From Candidatus Obscuribacterales bacterium (lineage in GTDB: Bacteria; Cyanobacteriota; Vampirovibrionia; Obscuribacterales; Obscuribacteraceae), in assembly GCA_019752635.1 (NCBI GenBank), contig JAIELX010000109.1, forward strand, positions 1-57,425: a stretch of 57,425 nt of DNA. Reading direction: 5' to 3'. Made by a program: the position numbers and the translations under genes. The notes under the pieces are model-generated. The model had not been told where the DNA came from. It saw only the letters and a list, made by a program, of their open reading frames with translations, and did not search any database. This document shows, one piece after another, positions 1-7,533 of this stretch. Position 1 is the first letter of the stretch, and every line of letters begins with the position of its first letter.

Positions 1-2015
1 CCCGGCGAAGCATAATTTGCTAGCAGAGTTGTATCCAGCAACAACATCGTGCCCAGCGACAGAACAGTGTAACCGATGGCAATAAATATCACTACCCGCA
101 GACGTGCGGCCAACCGTTTCTGCTCGACCGTGTGCTTGCGACATTTTGCGCAGTCAGCCTTTACAGGTGGCGGTAAGGCAGCGGACGAATCTGCCGCGAT
201 TTTTTTATTGGACTTCCCAACTCTTGCAATCTCCACCGACTCGCGAGACGCCCGCTTCAATCCACTAACCGCCAAACCGGCAAGTTGCATGAGCCCTTCC
301 AATGTCGAAAGGCTTTCCATGCCTTCCATTGCAACAAGGCGACGCACTACCGGGCGAACGGCCTGACTGAAGCTGAAGTCCGACTTCAAAGTGCGGGCGA
401 TGCCCTCCAGCGAGCTTCCCGCACGCAATATGTAGGCGAGATTGGCCGGTAGTCGCAAACTGCGCTCGGTAACGACCGTGTCAATGTCATGTTCAAGCTT
501 CCGGAAATCAAGGTCGAACAAGCTCTTCCCTGCGTAATAGTCAAGGAATGGCGAGAGCGCTCTTGCGATGGCGTCATGATTGGTGCCGGCACGCACGACG
601 CCCATCTCCGCCAGACTCCGCACCAGACCGCTCGCATCTCGTCTTACTGTCGCTAAGACGCAAGAAAGCAAAGCTCGACGTTGTCCTTCCGAAATTTCGC
701 CGACCATGCCAAAGTCGTAGATTATCAGACGTCCCTTTGTATCAACGGCCAAGTTACCGGCGTGAGGGTCAGCATGGAAGAAACGCTTCAAGATGATCTG
801 CTCAAGATAGCAAGTAATCAAAATCGAGCCGACCTGCCCCGGATCAATTCCGTGCGCCTTTAGTTCTTCGACGCGATCGATCTTGATTCCTTCTATGTAC
901 TCCAACGTCAGCACCCGCCTTCCGGAATGCTTCCATATAACGCGCGGAATACGGACATCGGTTCGATCTCGCATGAGACGGCGCAGCCGATCCGCATTGC
1001 GACCCTCCACCAGATAATCGATTTCAGAGAAAAGATTGCGACCGAACTCATCGGCCATTTCGAGCCAATTGCGAAAATCGAAACGAGCCGGACGATTCGG
1101 TCCCTTGATGTGCAGCGCTTTACGAAGATCTTGATAGCAGCGATCGAAACGCAACCCGGTCTTCGCCGCAAACCTCATCAGCCCTACATCCCGATAGAAC
1201 TGCCGCCCCAGCGATTGACGCTGCACTTTCAATACGGCCTGCTGCCCGTCGAGTAACTGTACGCGGTGAACTTGTCCGATACTGGCGCTTGCCATTGGCA
1301 TCGGATCAAAATACGCAAACAAGCTTTCCGGCGGTGCACCGAGCTCCTCAGTGACGATCCGCCTGAGAGTTTCCACCGGAAATGGTGGCACTCGGTCTTG
1401 CAAACTGCATAACTCATCGGCAACCAGCACGGGCAACAAGTCTCTCCTTACCGAAAGAAACTGGCCCAACTTGATAAACGTTGGTCCGAGCTCGATCAAA
1501 AGCTTCTTCACAGCAGCGGCGTACAGTTTGTCGCGCTCGGGCGCCGAAAGCCCGCGTCGCCAGGGAGCCGAATAAGACAAAGCGCAGAGGCAGAATATGC
1601 CGAAGGCGCGCAGAGCGTGCCAAAATTTGTCATCTTTGAGTAGCTTGTTGAAGCGCGCCGAATCGTCGGCTACATCAGGATCATAAGCCTGGCGCGGTCC
1701 GTACTGGCCGAAGGAGGCAGCGCCGGGCGAGGAGGCTCCGGTTGCGGCATCACTCGGAGATGCGACGGCGGTCTGGCCAAGGGCTTCCGGCACCGACACC
1801 AACGTCAGTTCAGCCGATGGCACATCCAACCCGCCACCGGTCAGCGGGGCCAAAGTAGAGTTGCCATCATGCTTCATTAGGACTCCATGGCGCTCAAGCG
1901 CAGTATCTGGTCCGGCCAATTTCTTCTCGGATTTTTCAAGAAGACTTGCATCATCTGACTGCGCTTTTTCGTCCGCATCATCGCGGGACCGCTTTGTTGG
2001 CTTCTCAGCCATCAT
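1..2015 (-). CDS. ABC1/AarF/UbiB-family atypical kinase, C-terminus cut by left window edge
   Basis: The reverse strand is open from the ATG at 2015 to base 1, giving at least 671 residues. Family hallmarks are in order: the KxGQ motif (KLGQ, about residue 182), the Ala-rich loop (ASIGQVH, about 244), the beta-3 lysine (VLKVQR, about 261), catalytic HADPHAGN (about 414) and DFG (about 435). A hydrophobic helix lies near the end of the visible part, as in UbiB proteins. Known members are membrane-associated ATPases/kinases linked to isoprenoid-lipid (quinone) metabolism. No quinone gene lies nearby, so the substrate is unknown. The first ~115 residues are charged, low-complexity and atypically long. 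Two adjacent ATGs occur (2015 and 2012); GGAGG at 2019-2023 is better spaced for the second. The frame was checked across the KxGQ to HADPH region and is not broken. Confidence 0.9.
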   Translation of the reverse strand, partial: MMAEKPTKRSRDDADEKAQSDDASLLEKSEKKLAGPDTALERHGVLMKHDGNSTLAPLTGGGLDVPSAELTLVSVPEALGQTAVASPSDAATGASSPGAASFGQYGPRQAYDPDVADDSARFNKLLKDDKFWHALRAFGIFCLCALSYSAPWRRGLSAPERDKLYAAAVKKLLIELGPTFIKLGQFLSVRRDLLPVLVADELCSLQDRVPPFPVETLRRIVTEELGAPPESLFAYFDPMPMASASIGQVHRVQLLDGQQAVLKVQRQSLGRQFYRDVGLMRFAAKTGLRFDRCYQDLRKALHIKGPNRPARFDFRNWLEMADEFGRNLFSEIDYLVEGRNADRLRRLMRDRTDVRIPRVIWKHSGRRVLTLEYIEGIKIDRVEELKAHGIDPGQVGSILITCYLEQIILKRFFHADPHAGNLAVDTKGRLIIYDFGMVGEISEGQRRALLSCVLATVRRDASGLVRSLAEMGVVRAGTNHDAIARALSPFLDYYAGKSLFDLDFRKLEHDIDTVVTERSLRLPANLAYILRAGSSLEGIARTLKSDFSFSQAVRPVVRRLVAMEGMESLSTLEGLMQLAGLAVSGLKRASRESVEIARVGKSNKKIAADSSAALPPPVKADCAKCRKHTVEQKRLAARLRVVIFIAIGYTVLSLGTMLLLDTTLLANYASP

Positions 2016-2316
2016 GTGCCTCCGGCACCGGCATTAATGCGGCCCCCTTTCTGCAACAGCACCCATGGTGCTCACTATTGCCGCACCGGAATCCAAGCGG
2101 AACGATTGGACTACCGAAATTATAAGTGCTTCACCGAGGCAGGGACTCTTTTCAACACCAGCTAATTATAATGACAACCGGCGCCTCTTACCAGTTGGTG
2201 AGAGGCGCCGGTATATTGAATGTCACTTATCTTTTTAAGCGCTCCGGCAAGCCTCCTTGCCCGGCGCGCAATTGCGTTTCACTCTTGCGGCCGTAGCCGC
2301 TCAAGCTTCAGTTATC
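2016..2316. other. Intergenic region with two hairpins between UbiB-like kinase and phasin-like gene
   Basis: No coding signal is seen. The stretch holds the RBS of the kinase gene (GGAGG at 2019-2023), a long perfect hairpin at 2177-2212 and a smaller 6-bp hairpin at 2246-2261 (GGCAAG, loop CCTC, CTTGCC). Both genes read leftward, so the hairpins lie downstream of the phasin-like gene and upstream of the kinase gene. Confidence 0.6.
2177..2212 (-). terminator. 12-bp perfect hairpin, terminator-like, after the phasin-like gene
   Basis: ACCGGCGCCTCT at 2177-2188 is perfectly repeated in inverse at 2201-2212, and the interior can pair further (ACCA/TGGT). Placement just downstream of a leftward gene suits a terminator or mRNA 3' end stabiliser. 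The downstream side on the reverse strand is AT-rich but lacks an uninterrupted T-run, so rho-independent termination is likely rather than certain. Confidence 0.5.
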
Positions 2317-2682
2317 CTAGACGGCTGCTGCGCGGCTAGACTTCATCTCAGCAATTTCAGCGCGAAGAGTTGCCATCTCGGCTCTCAACTCGTTGATTTC
2401 GCTGGAATCGCCCAGGGCACCGAGAGAAAAATCAGCTACTTGTCGCTTCAGTTTCTCGCGTACCTGACCTTCCAGAACTTCCGAGCGCTGCCAAACTTGC
2501 TGATAAAGCTCGCTAGCAACGTCTTTTACTTTGTCTTTGGATTCACTGAAACGGTCATTCCCAAGACTCTTATATTCCGTGGCCTTAGCGGTCACGCTGT
2601 CGACCGCGTCTTCAACGCGCTCGCGGCCAACCTCAAGGGCGGCTTTTGATAAAAACAACATTTTCACGATCGGCCGAAACAC
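2317..2682 (-). CDS. Phasin-like coiled-coil protein
   Basis: A 121-residue charged, almost entirely helical protein with no signal peptide. It has a helix of about 80 residues rich in E/K/V/A, then a heptad-like C-terminal coiled coil (ELRAEMATLRAEIAEM) and an Ala-rich end. This is the layout of the phasin-like family (COG3937 type) associated with polyhydroxyalkanoate granules. Sequence divergence is high in this group, so the assignment rests on architecture. The start is GTG at 2682, supported by GGAGG at 2691-2695 eight bases upstream; an internal ATG lies eight codons in. It is monocistronic and divergent from the arginase gene. It could also be a general stress coiled-coil protein. No phaC or phaB is in the window. 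Confidence 0.6.
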   Translation of the reverse strand: MFRPIVKMLFLSKAALEVGRERVEDAVDSVTAKATEYKSLGNDRFSESKDKVKDVASELYQQVWQRSEVLEGQVREKLKRQVADFSLGALGDSSEINELRAEMATLRAEIAEMKSSRAAAV

Positions 2683-2985
2683 TGGCTACACCTCCATCTG
2701 GCGGAAAGAGCTTCCCCGTTGTCGGACCAAGCTTATAATTTGTTCCGCGCCCGTTAGCGACGGCGAACAAATGCTCGGATTGGGAGACAAAAGATAGCAG
2801 AAATTATACACTAGAGATCCGATACAACCCGTTTGTGACGCAAATCGCAGTACGTTGTATGACGAAGCGTACACATACGAGTCCCCACAAAACAGCCTTT
2901 ACCCGGATTGACCTTATGCTAATCAGCTATTGGCAGGCGCACTTCCGAACCTGCTGTTAACAGCAACTTGATCTCGGAGTTTTAA
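2683..2985. other. Divergent intergenic region (phasin-like / arginase)
   Basis: About 300 bp without a gene, carrying the upstream regions of two divergent genes. Besides the RBSs I see a TATAAT-like box on the reverse strand (2803-2808) and another on the forward strand near 2733, neither with a convincing -35. A 14-bp perfect palindrome lies at 2952-2965. Confidence 0.5.
2952..2965. promoter_or_regulatory. 14-bp perfect palindrome upstream of arginase
   Basis: TGCTGTTAACAGCA is a perfect palindrome whose right end is 20 bp before the arginase ATG. It is the size of a dimeric repressor or activator half-site pair. As RNA it could form only a small hairpin, because the centre has no loop. 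A DNA operator is therefore the likelier reading. Confidence 0.35.
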
Positions 2986-3975
2986 ATGAAAAATTTAGCA
3001 AGCACGTTAAACATGGAGTCTAGTACCCTGCCCGTTATGAACGAGATTGATCAGTCTGAGACAACTTGCGCAACGTTAATATACGTGCCGCTGTATTACG
3101 GCGGTCGTCATCGCGGAACATCCATGGGTCCGGACGCAGTTCGCACCGCCTCGGTCGATGAGCGCCTGGAGATAGCCGGGATTCGGCTAGTTCGGGAGAT
3201 GGAACTCAACGTCCCGCAGGTACTACCTAACTGGCGCGATCCCGTACCTCATGGCGTTAAGTGCTGTGATGAGATTTTGGAAGTTTGCGAAAAATTGATG
3301 ACATCAGTTGATGCTTCAATTTCGGAAGGCACCATCGCCGTCACCATCGGCGGTGACCACAGCATCGCAATCGGAAGCATTTCCGGAGCCTCGATGAACT
3401 CCAGGCGCCAGGGCAAGAAACTCGGACTTATATGGTTCGATGCCCACGGCGATATTCACACGCCGGAAACAACTTATAACGGCAATCTGCACGCCATGCC
3501 TCTGGCAGTCGTTTTGGGCAAGGGCGAAAATCGCCTGAAGAATCTTGGTGGATTCGCACCGAAAGTTGAAGGACGCAACGCAGTACTAATCGGCGTAAGC
3601 GACCTAGACGGAGACGAGCGTGACATCATCGAGGAACTAGGTGTCACGGCTTTCAGCATGCACGATATCGATAGATTGGGCATGCCGGAAGTTATGAAAC
3701 GCGCCATGGAAATTGCCAACGACGGCACAGACTCAATTCACGTATCATTCGACATTGATGTGATTGACACCGAATACGCACCGGGAGTAACCACTCCCGC
3801 TCGCGGCGGCATGTCCGTGCGAGAAGCGCTCTACGGATTGAGCGTCATTTGCGAATCAGAGAAGGCGAACTCGTTCGATTTCGTCGAACTGAACCCGGCA
3901 AACGATGTTCGAAACAAGACCGCAAGACTTTGCGTCGACCTCATCTTGAGCTCACTCGGTCACCGGGTCATCTAA
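2986..3975 (+). CDS. rocF: Arginase-family ureohydrolase, probable arginase
   Basis: A 329-residue cytosolic enzyme of the ureohydrolase fold, predicted to hydrolyse L-arginine to ornithine and urea. All binuclear Mn ligand motifs are visible: GGDHS (His about 125), DAHGD (Asp 152, His 154, Asp 156) and SFDIDVID (about 254-261). Segment HTPETTYNGNLHAMP matches the arginase substrate loop better than agmatinase loops. Length is typical (about 300) with an extra ~25-residue N-terminus. The ATG at 2986 follows CGGAG about eight bases upstream. No urease or ornithine genes flank it. Agmatinase or formimidoylglutamase activity is not excluded. Confidence 0.85.
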   Translation: MKNLASTLNMESSTLPVMNEIDQSETTCATLIYVPLYYGGRHRGTSMGPDAVRTASVDERLEIAGIRLVREMELNVPQVLPNWRDPVPHGVKCCDEILEVCEKLMTSVDASISEGTIAVTIGGDHSIAIGSISGASMNSRRQGKKLGLIWFDAHGDIHTPETTYNGNLHAMPLAVVLGKGENRLKNLGGFAPKVEGRNAVLIGVSDLDGDERDIIEELGVTAFSMHDIDRLGMPEVMKRAMEIANDGTDSIHVSFDIDVIDTEYAPGVTTPARGGMSVREALYGLSVICESEKANSFDFVELNPANDVRNKTARLCVDLILSSLGHRVI

Positions 3976-4187
3976 ATTGCAGTAAACCTGGTCGTCTTCT
4001 TTCACTCGAAGGGGCGAATAGATTCGTAGATTTGCTCCACTGGCAAACTGCGACTGCCGCACGAAAGCGAGCACTGCACCAGATCCTCGCCCCTGTGTGA
4101 GACCGGTTATTGTTCACATCGCGTTGAAACAACTCGAATCGCTTTCTGTCTTGATAGACAACCAGCTAGCAAGAAGTTGAATGTGAC

Positions 4188-4484
4188 TTAACAGACGGGT
4201 CCGGACGCGGCAGCGCCACCACATGCGCGCAACACCGAATCGATCTTTGCCACTTTGAACACTTTGTAGACGGTCGGACTGATATTCTTCAATTGAACTT
4301 TCGCGCTAGCCGAATCAGCTCGCAGCAAAAGTTCTTCCAGCCATTCCAGACCATCGACCGTGATAAAGCCGCAATCAATAAAGTCCATCACAATATCAGC
4401 GTTGCCACTAGCTAGCGTCACATCCACTTCCGGCAATGCTTTGCTCAAAGAACCCGGGACCATGAACAATGCTTGACTTTTCAT
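4188..4484 (-). CDS. STAS-domain (anti-anti-sigma-like) protein with Asp at the phospho-Ser site
   Basis: A 98-residue single STAS domain, with the alternating beta-strand/helix pattern of SpoIIAA-type proteins and a closing VYKVFKVAKID helix typical of the family. In SpoIIAA-like proteins the phosphorylated Ser sits in DSSGL; here the segment reads TVDGL, so Asp 44 occupies the switch position. Thirty bases separate it from the adhE stop on the same strand, so it is probably co-transcribed with adhE. An upstream TTG (4502) in frame has no RBS. ATG 4484 has GAGG about 12 bases upstream and gives the normal STAS length. The C-terminus is Cys/Gly/Ala-rich. The partner (an anti-sigma kinase) is not in the window. 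Confidence 0.75.
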   Translation of the reverse strand: MKSQALFMVPGSLSKALPEVDVTLASGNADIVMDFIDCGFITVDGLEWLEELLLRADSASAKVQLKNISPTVYKVFKVAKIDSVLRACGGAAASGPVC

Positions 4485-4514
4485 GAAAATCCAATACCTC
4501 AAGACCGAATAGAA

Positions 4515-7142
4515 CTAGGGACGCTGACGTGTGGGATAGGACTTGAAGTACAGGTCCTTAATCTCCGTTATTAGCGCCATGCGCGGATTGGTCCGCAAAC
4601 TCATATCTTCAAATGCGGCGCGAACGAGTTCCGGTCCGATTTTCATCAAATCATCCGCCGGTATCTTCAGTTCTTCTATGCTGAGAGGCTGTCCGAGTCC
4701 GTGCAACAGGTCGAACACAGCTCGTCGAAGCAGCAGACAGAGATGCTCTTCGGACAGATCCTCTTCTTTGTCAGCCAGCCCCAGAAAACGCGCGGCGCGA
4801 GCGTATTTGGACGGGGCGACAAATCGTGTGTGTGTGGAGTGCGGTGTTATCTTGCGCGGCACGCTTGAGTTGTACTCCAGCGTAGTCAGCAAGAAAACGC
4901 CGTTTGCCTTTCCGTGAGGTATATCAAAAGCGGCACCTAAACTATGCGCCAATGCATGGTTCACGCCGACGGACGCGTTGCCGATCGCCATACCGGCAAG
5001 ACACGCTGCATTGTGCAGCTTGTGCCGCCAAACAACGTTGGAGGGCGCCTTAATCGCTTCGGGCAATGCTTCAAAAACAAGACGAATAGCTTCAAGAGCC
5101 AAGCCATCGGTATAATCGGAGGAAATTATTGAAACAAGCGCCTCAAGCGCGTGAGTCAGCGCATCTACGGCAGTATCGATGGTGATATGCGGAGGGAGAC
5201 TGCGAGTTAACTGCGCATCTAGAATTGCGATATCCGGCAAGAGAGACTCATCAACCAGGGATACTTTGCGGTTCTCTTTCTTATCTTTGAGCACCGCAAA
5301 CGGTGTCACTTCCGAACCCGTTCCGGATGTTGTCGGTATAGCAACCAACTGAGTGCTGGCTCCGGTAGGGAACTTGACCACGCGCTGGCGGAAATCGAGA
5401 AATGGCGTATTGATGTCCCTTATCTTCAAATCAGGCCAATCGTAAAACAACCGCATCACTTTCGCTGCGTCCAGCACAGACCCGCCGCCCAGGGCGATGA
5501 TGGTATCCGGCTTGCTCTTGCGCATCATTGCCACAGCAGCTTCTACGGTAGACATGTCCGGCTCAACACCAACTTGTGAAAACACGTCAACCTTACAGTT
5601 TTCCGGAAGGCGCTCCAGAACCATGGACAAGTGACCACGACTGGCAGCTGATGCCGAAGTGACAACAAACGCTGAGCGAGTTCGCAAACCGCGAAGGTGT
5701 TCAATGCTTCCCGGATTGATATAAATATTTTTGGTTGTCTGAAAACTCATCACAAAATTCTTGCGATGAGGAACGCGTTTATAGTTGAGAAGATTGGTGA
5801 CACCAACGTTGTCCGAGGTTATGTTTCCACCGCCGGTGCCGCATCCGAAGCTCAACGTCGTATTCAGGTTGTTGTACACACCACCGAGTCCGCCGATGGA
5901 TGTCGGAGAATTGACGATGATCCGACCGGCATTAATAGCAGTGGCATAGCGATTGATCACTGTCTCATCGGTAGCAAAAACTCCCGCAGTGTGTCCGGTA
6001 CCACCGGCATAGTTCACGTCCAGCGCGCGATTGATGCCCTCTTCAACCGAGTCGACTGCAACAAAGCCAAGCACCGGCATCAGTTTTTCAACTGCCAGCG
6101 GGTGATGGCGCAATTCACCGCTTAAGGGACAAAGTAGTATTTTTACGTCCGCACAGGTGGTGAGCTGAGCCGCTTCCGCGATCAAAGCTGCCGGTTGCCC
6201 GACAAACTTATAGTTCATCCCTTTAGTTCGCGGGTCGATCACGGTTGCCGCAACGCGAGCGACCTCCTCTTCGCTGCAAACGTGACAGCCAAGTCGCTTA
6301 AATGTCTCCAGCGCCTCGTCCATGACCTCTCTGTCGATAACTAGCGTTTGTTCCGACGGACACTCGGTTCCATTGTCGAAAGTTTTGGAGATAATGATGT
6401 CGGTAACCGCCCCCTCTACATTGGCGGATTTGTGAATGTACACGGGCGTGTTGCCCGAACCGACGCCGATTGCCGGCTTGCCGGAACTGTGGGCAGCGCG
6501 AACCATTTGAGTGCCACCAGTAGCAAATATCAAATCGACATCCGGGTGCACCATCATCAACTCGGTTTCTCTTCGCAGGCGCGAAGATTTTTCTACCCAG
6601 CCGATGAACCCCTTGGGTGCTCCAGCAGCCACAGCTGCATCATGAAGAATTCGAGCAGCCATGTTGCTGCAGTTAGCAGCCATGAGGTGAGGACTAAAGA
6701 TGATGGCGTTGCGAGTTTTTGCAGCGCAAAGACTTTTGAAAATGATTGTGGACGTAGGATTGGTCACCGGTGAGAGCGCCAAGATAACGCCCATCGGTTC
6801 CGCCATTTCCACCATGTTGTCTTCGGGAAACTCGCGGACAACACCAACCGTGCGTTTATCTTTGATTTGGTTGTAGAGAAACTCGGAAGCGACAAAATCC
6901 TTGAGCATTTTGTCTTCTTCGCATCCCATCCGAGTCTCTTCGTGCGCCGACCGCGCAAAGATGTGAACATTTTCCAGCGCCGCCAATGTCATGGCTTTGA
7001 CAATCGCATCAACCTGTTCCTGGCTGTACTGCGTAAAAACCGCAGCGGCAAGGCGCGCTTGCCGAACAAGATGATTAGCTCGCTCGGCGATGCTTCGCTC
7101 AAGTTCCTGCTGTGGAGTGGTTCCGGCTGATTGCTGATTCAT
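4515..7142 (-). CDS. adhE: Bifunctional acetaldehyde-CoA / alcohol dehydrogenase AdhE
   Basis: An 875-residue fusion of the usual AdhE length. Residues ~1-440 are a CoA-acylating aldehyde dehydrogenase with NAD-site segment GVGSGNTP and catalytic Cys in GTECPSEQT (about residue 245). Residues ~460-875 are an iron-dependent alcohol dehydrogenase with the GGGSVLDAAK nucleotide motif, GTGSEVTPF and the metal-binding HALAHSLG and HGKANG segments. It reduces acetyl-CoA to ethanol with two NADH during fermentation and is reversible; such enzymes form spirosomes in known cases. It implies a facultatively or strictly anaerobic phase. The ATG at 7142 has no strong SD. The STAS gene follows by 30 bp. 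Both active sites look intact. Confidence 0.95.
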   Translation of the reverse strand: MNQQSAGTTPQQELERSIAERANHLVRQARLAAAVFTQYSQEQVDAIVKAMTLAALENVHIFARSAHEETRMGCEEDKMLKDFVASEFLYNQIKDKRTVGVVREFPEDNMVEMAEPMGVILALSPVTNPTSTIIFKSLCAAKTRNAIIFSPHLMAANCSNMAARILHDAAVAAGAPKGFIGWVEKSSRLRRETELMMVHPDVDLIFATGGTQMVRAAHSSGKPAIGVGSGNTPVYIHKSANVEGAVTDIIISKTFDNGTECPSEQTLVIDREVMDEALETFKRLGCHVCSEEEVARVAATVIDPRTKGMNYKFVGQPAALIAEAAQLTTCADVKILLCPLSGELRHHPLAVEKLMPVLGFVAVDSVEEGINRALDVNYAGGTGHTAGVFATDETVINRYATAINAGRIIVNSPTSIGGLGGVYNNLNTTLSFGCGTGGGNITSDNVGVTNLLNYKRVPHRKNFVMSFQTTKNIYINPGSIEHLRGLRTRSAFVVTSASAASRGHLSMVLERLPENCKVDVFSQVGVEPDMSTVEAAVAMMRKSKPDTIIALGGGSVLDAAKVMRLFYDWPDLKIRDINTPFLDFRQRVVKFPTGASTQLVAIPTTSGTGSEVTPFAVLKDKKENRKVSLVDESLLPDIAILDAQLTRSLPPHITIDTAVDALTHALEALVSIISSDYTDGLALEAIRLVFEALPEAIKAPSNVVWRHKLHNAACLAGMAIGNASVGVNHALAHSLGAAFDIPHGKANGVFLLTTLEYNSSVPRKITPHSTHTRFVAPSKYARAARFLGLADKEEDLSEEHLCLLLRRAVFDLLHGLGQPLSIEELKIPADDLMKIGPELVRAAFEDMSLRTNPRMALITEIKDLYFKSYPTRQRP

Positions 7143-7533
7143 CGGATGGGTGTCCCCGGGTTAAGTACTTCTAATCGACTTCCTGGTCATTTCTCTGATA
7201 ACGCTTACCCTGAGCCGATTTACGACAGAGCCGAGCTATATTGTTGTCAGGACGACTTGCGAAAACGAGGCACCACGTACACGCAATTCGCGGACCGGAC
7301 TTGGGCTCGAATCGGTTGTCCAGTGGAGCTTATACTCATCGCCTTCTCAAGTGTATGTAAGAATGCGTCTGCATAGCTATATTTTTAGATTATATTGAGA
7401 AAAAACACCGCATGCGGGTAATACGCTGCGCCTACTTGGCAAGCGGAACACTTGTATTAGAATGGGCTGGACGGTGTAGATTTTTATGATGCCCGTCTTG
7501 TTGGCGTAAATTAGCTCAGCGTAAGGTGTAAGT
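7143..7533. other. Divergent intergenic region adhE / TPR protein gene
   Basis: About 390 bp with no convincing gene; short frames crossing it lack RBSs and family features. It contains a sigma-70-type promoter for the rightward gene at 7436-7463 and an AT-rich block around 7376-7402. An adhE promoter must lie here, but I could not pick a clear pair of boxes on the reverse strand. Confidence 0.5.
7436..7463 (+). promoter_or_regulatory. Sigma-70-type promoter of the TPR/Q-rich protein gene
   Basis: TTGGCA (7436-7441) and TAGAAT (7458-7463) each match consensus at five of six positions and are separated by 16 bp. Transcription would start near 7470, giving a leader of roughly 64 nt before the ATG at 7534. 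Confidence 0.5.

Noticed and set aside
1..2015. Possible pseudogene, because no closed frame spans the region on the reverse strand
   Set aside because: The frame simply runs off the left edge. Checked stretches keep all kinase motifs in one uninterrupted frame.
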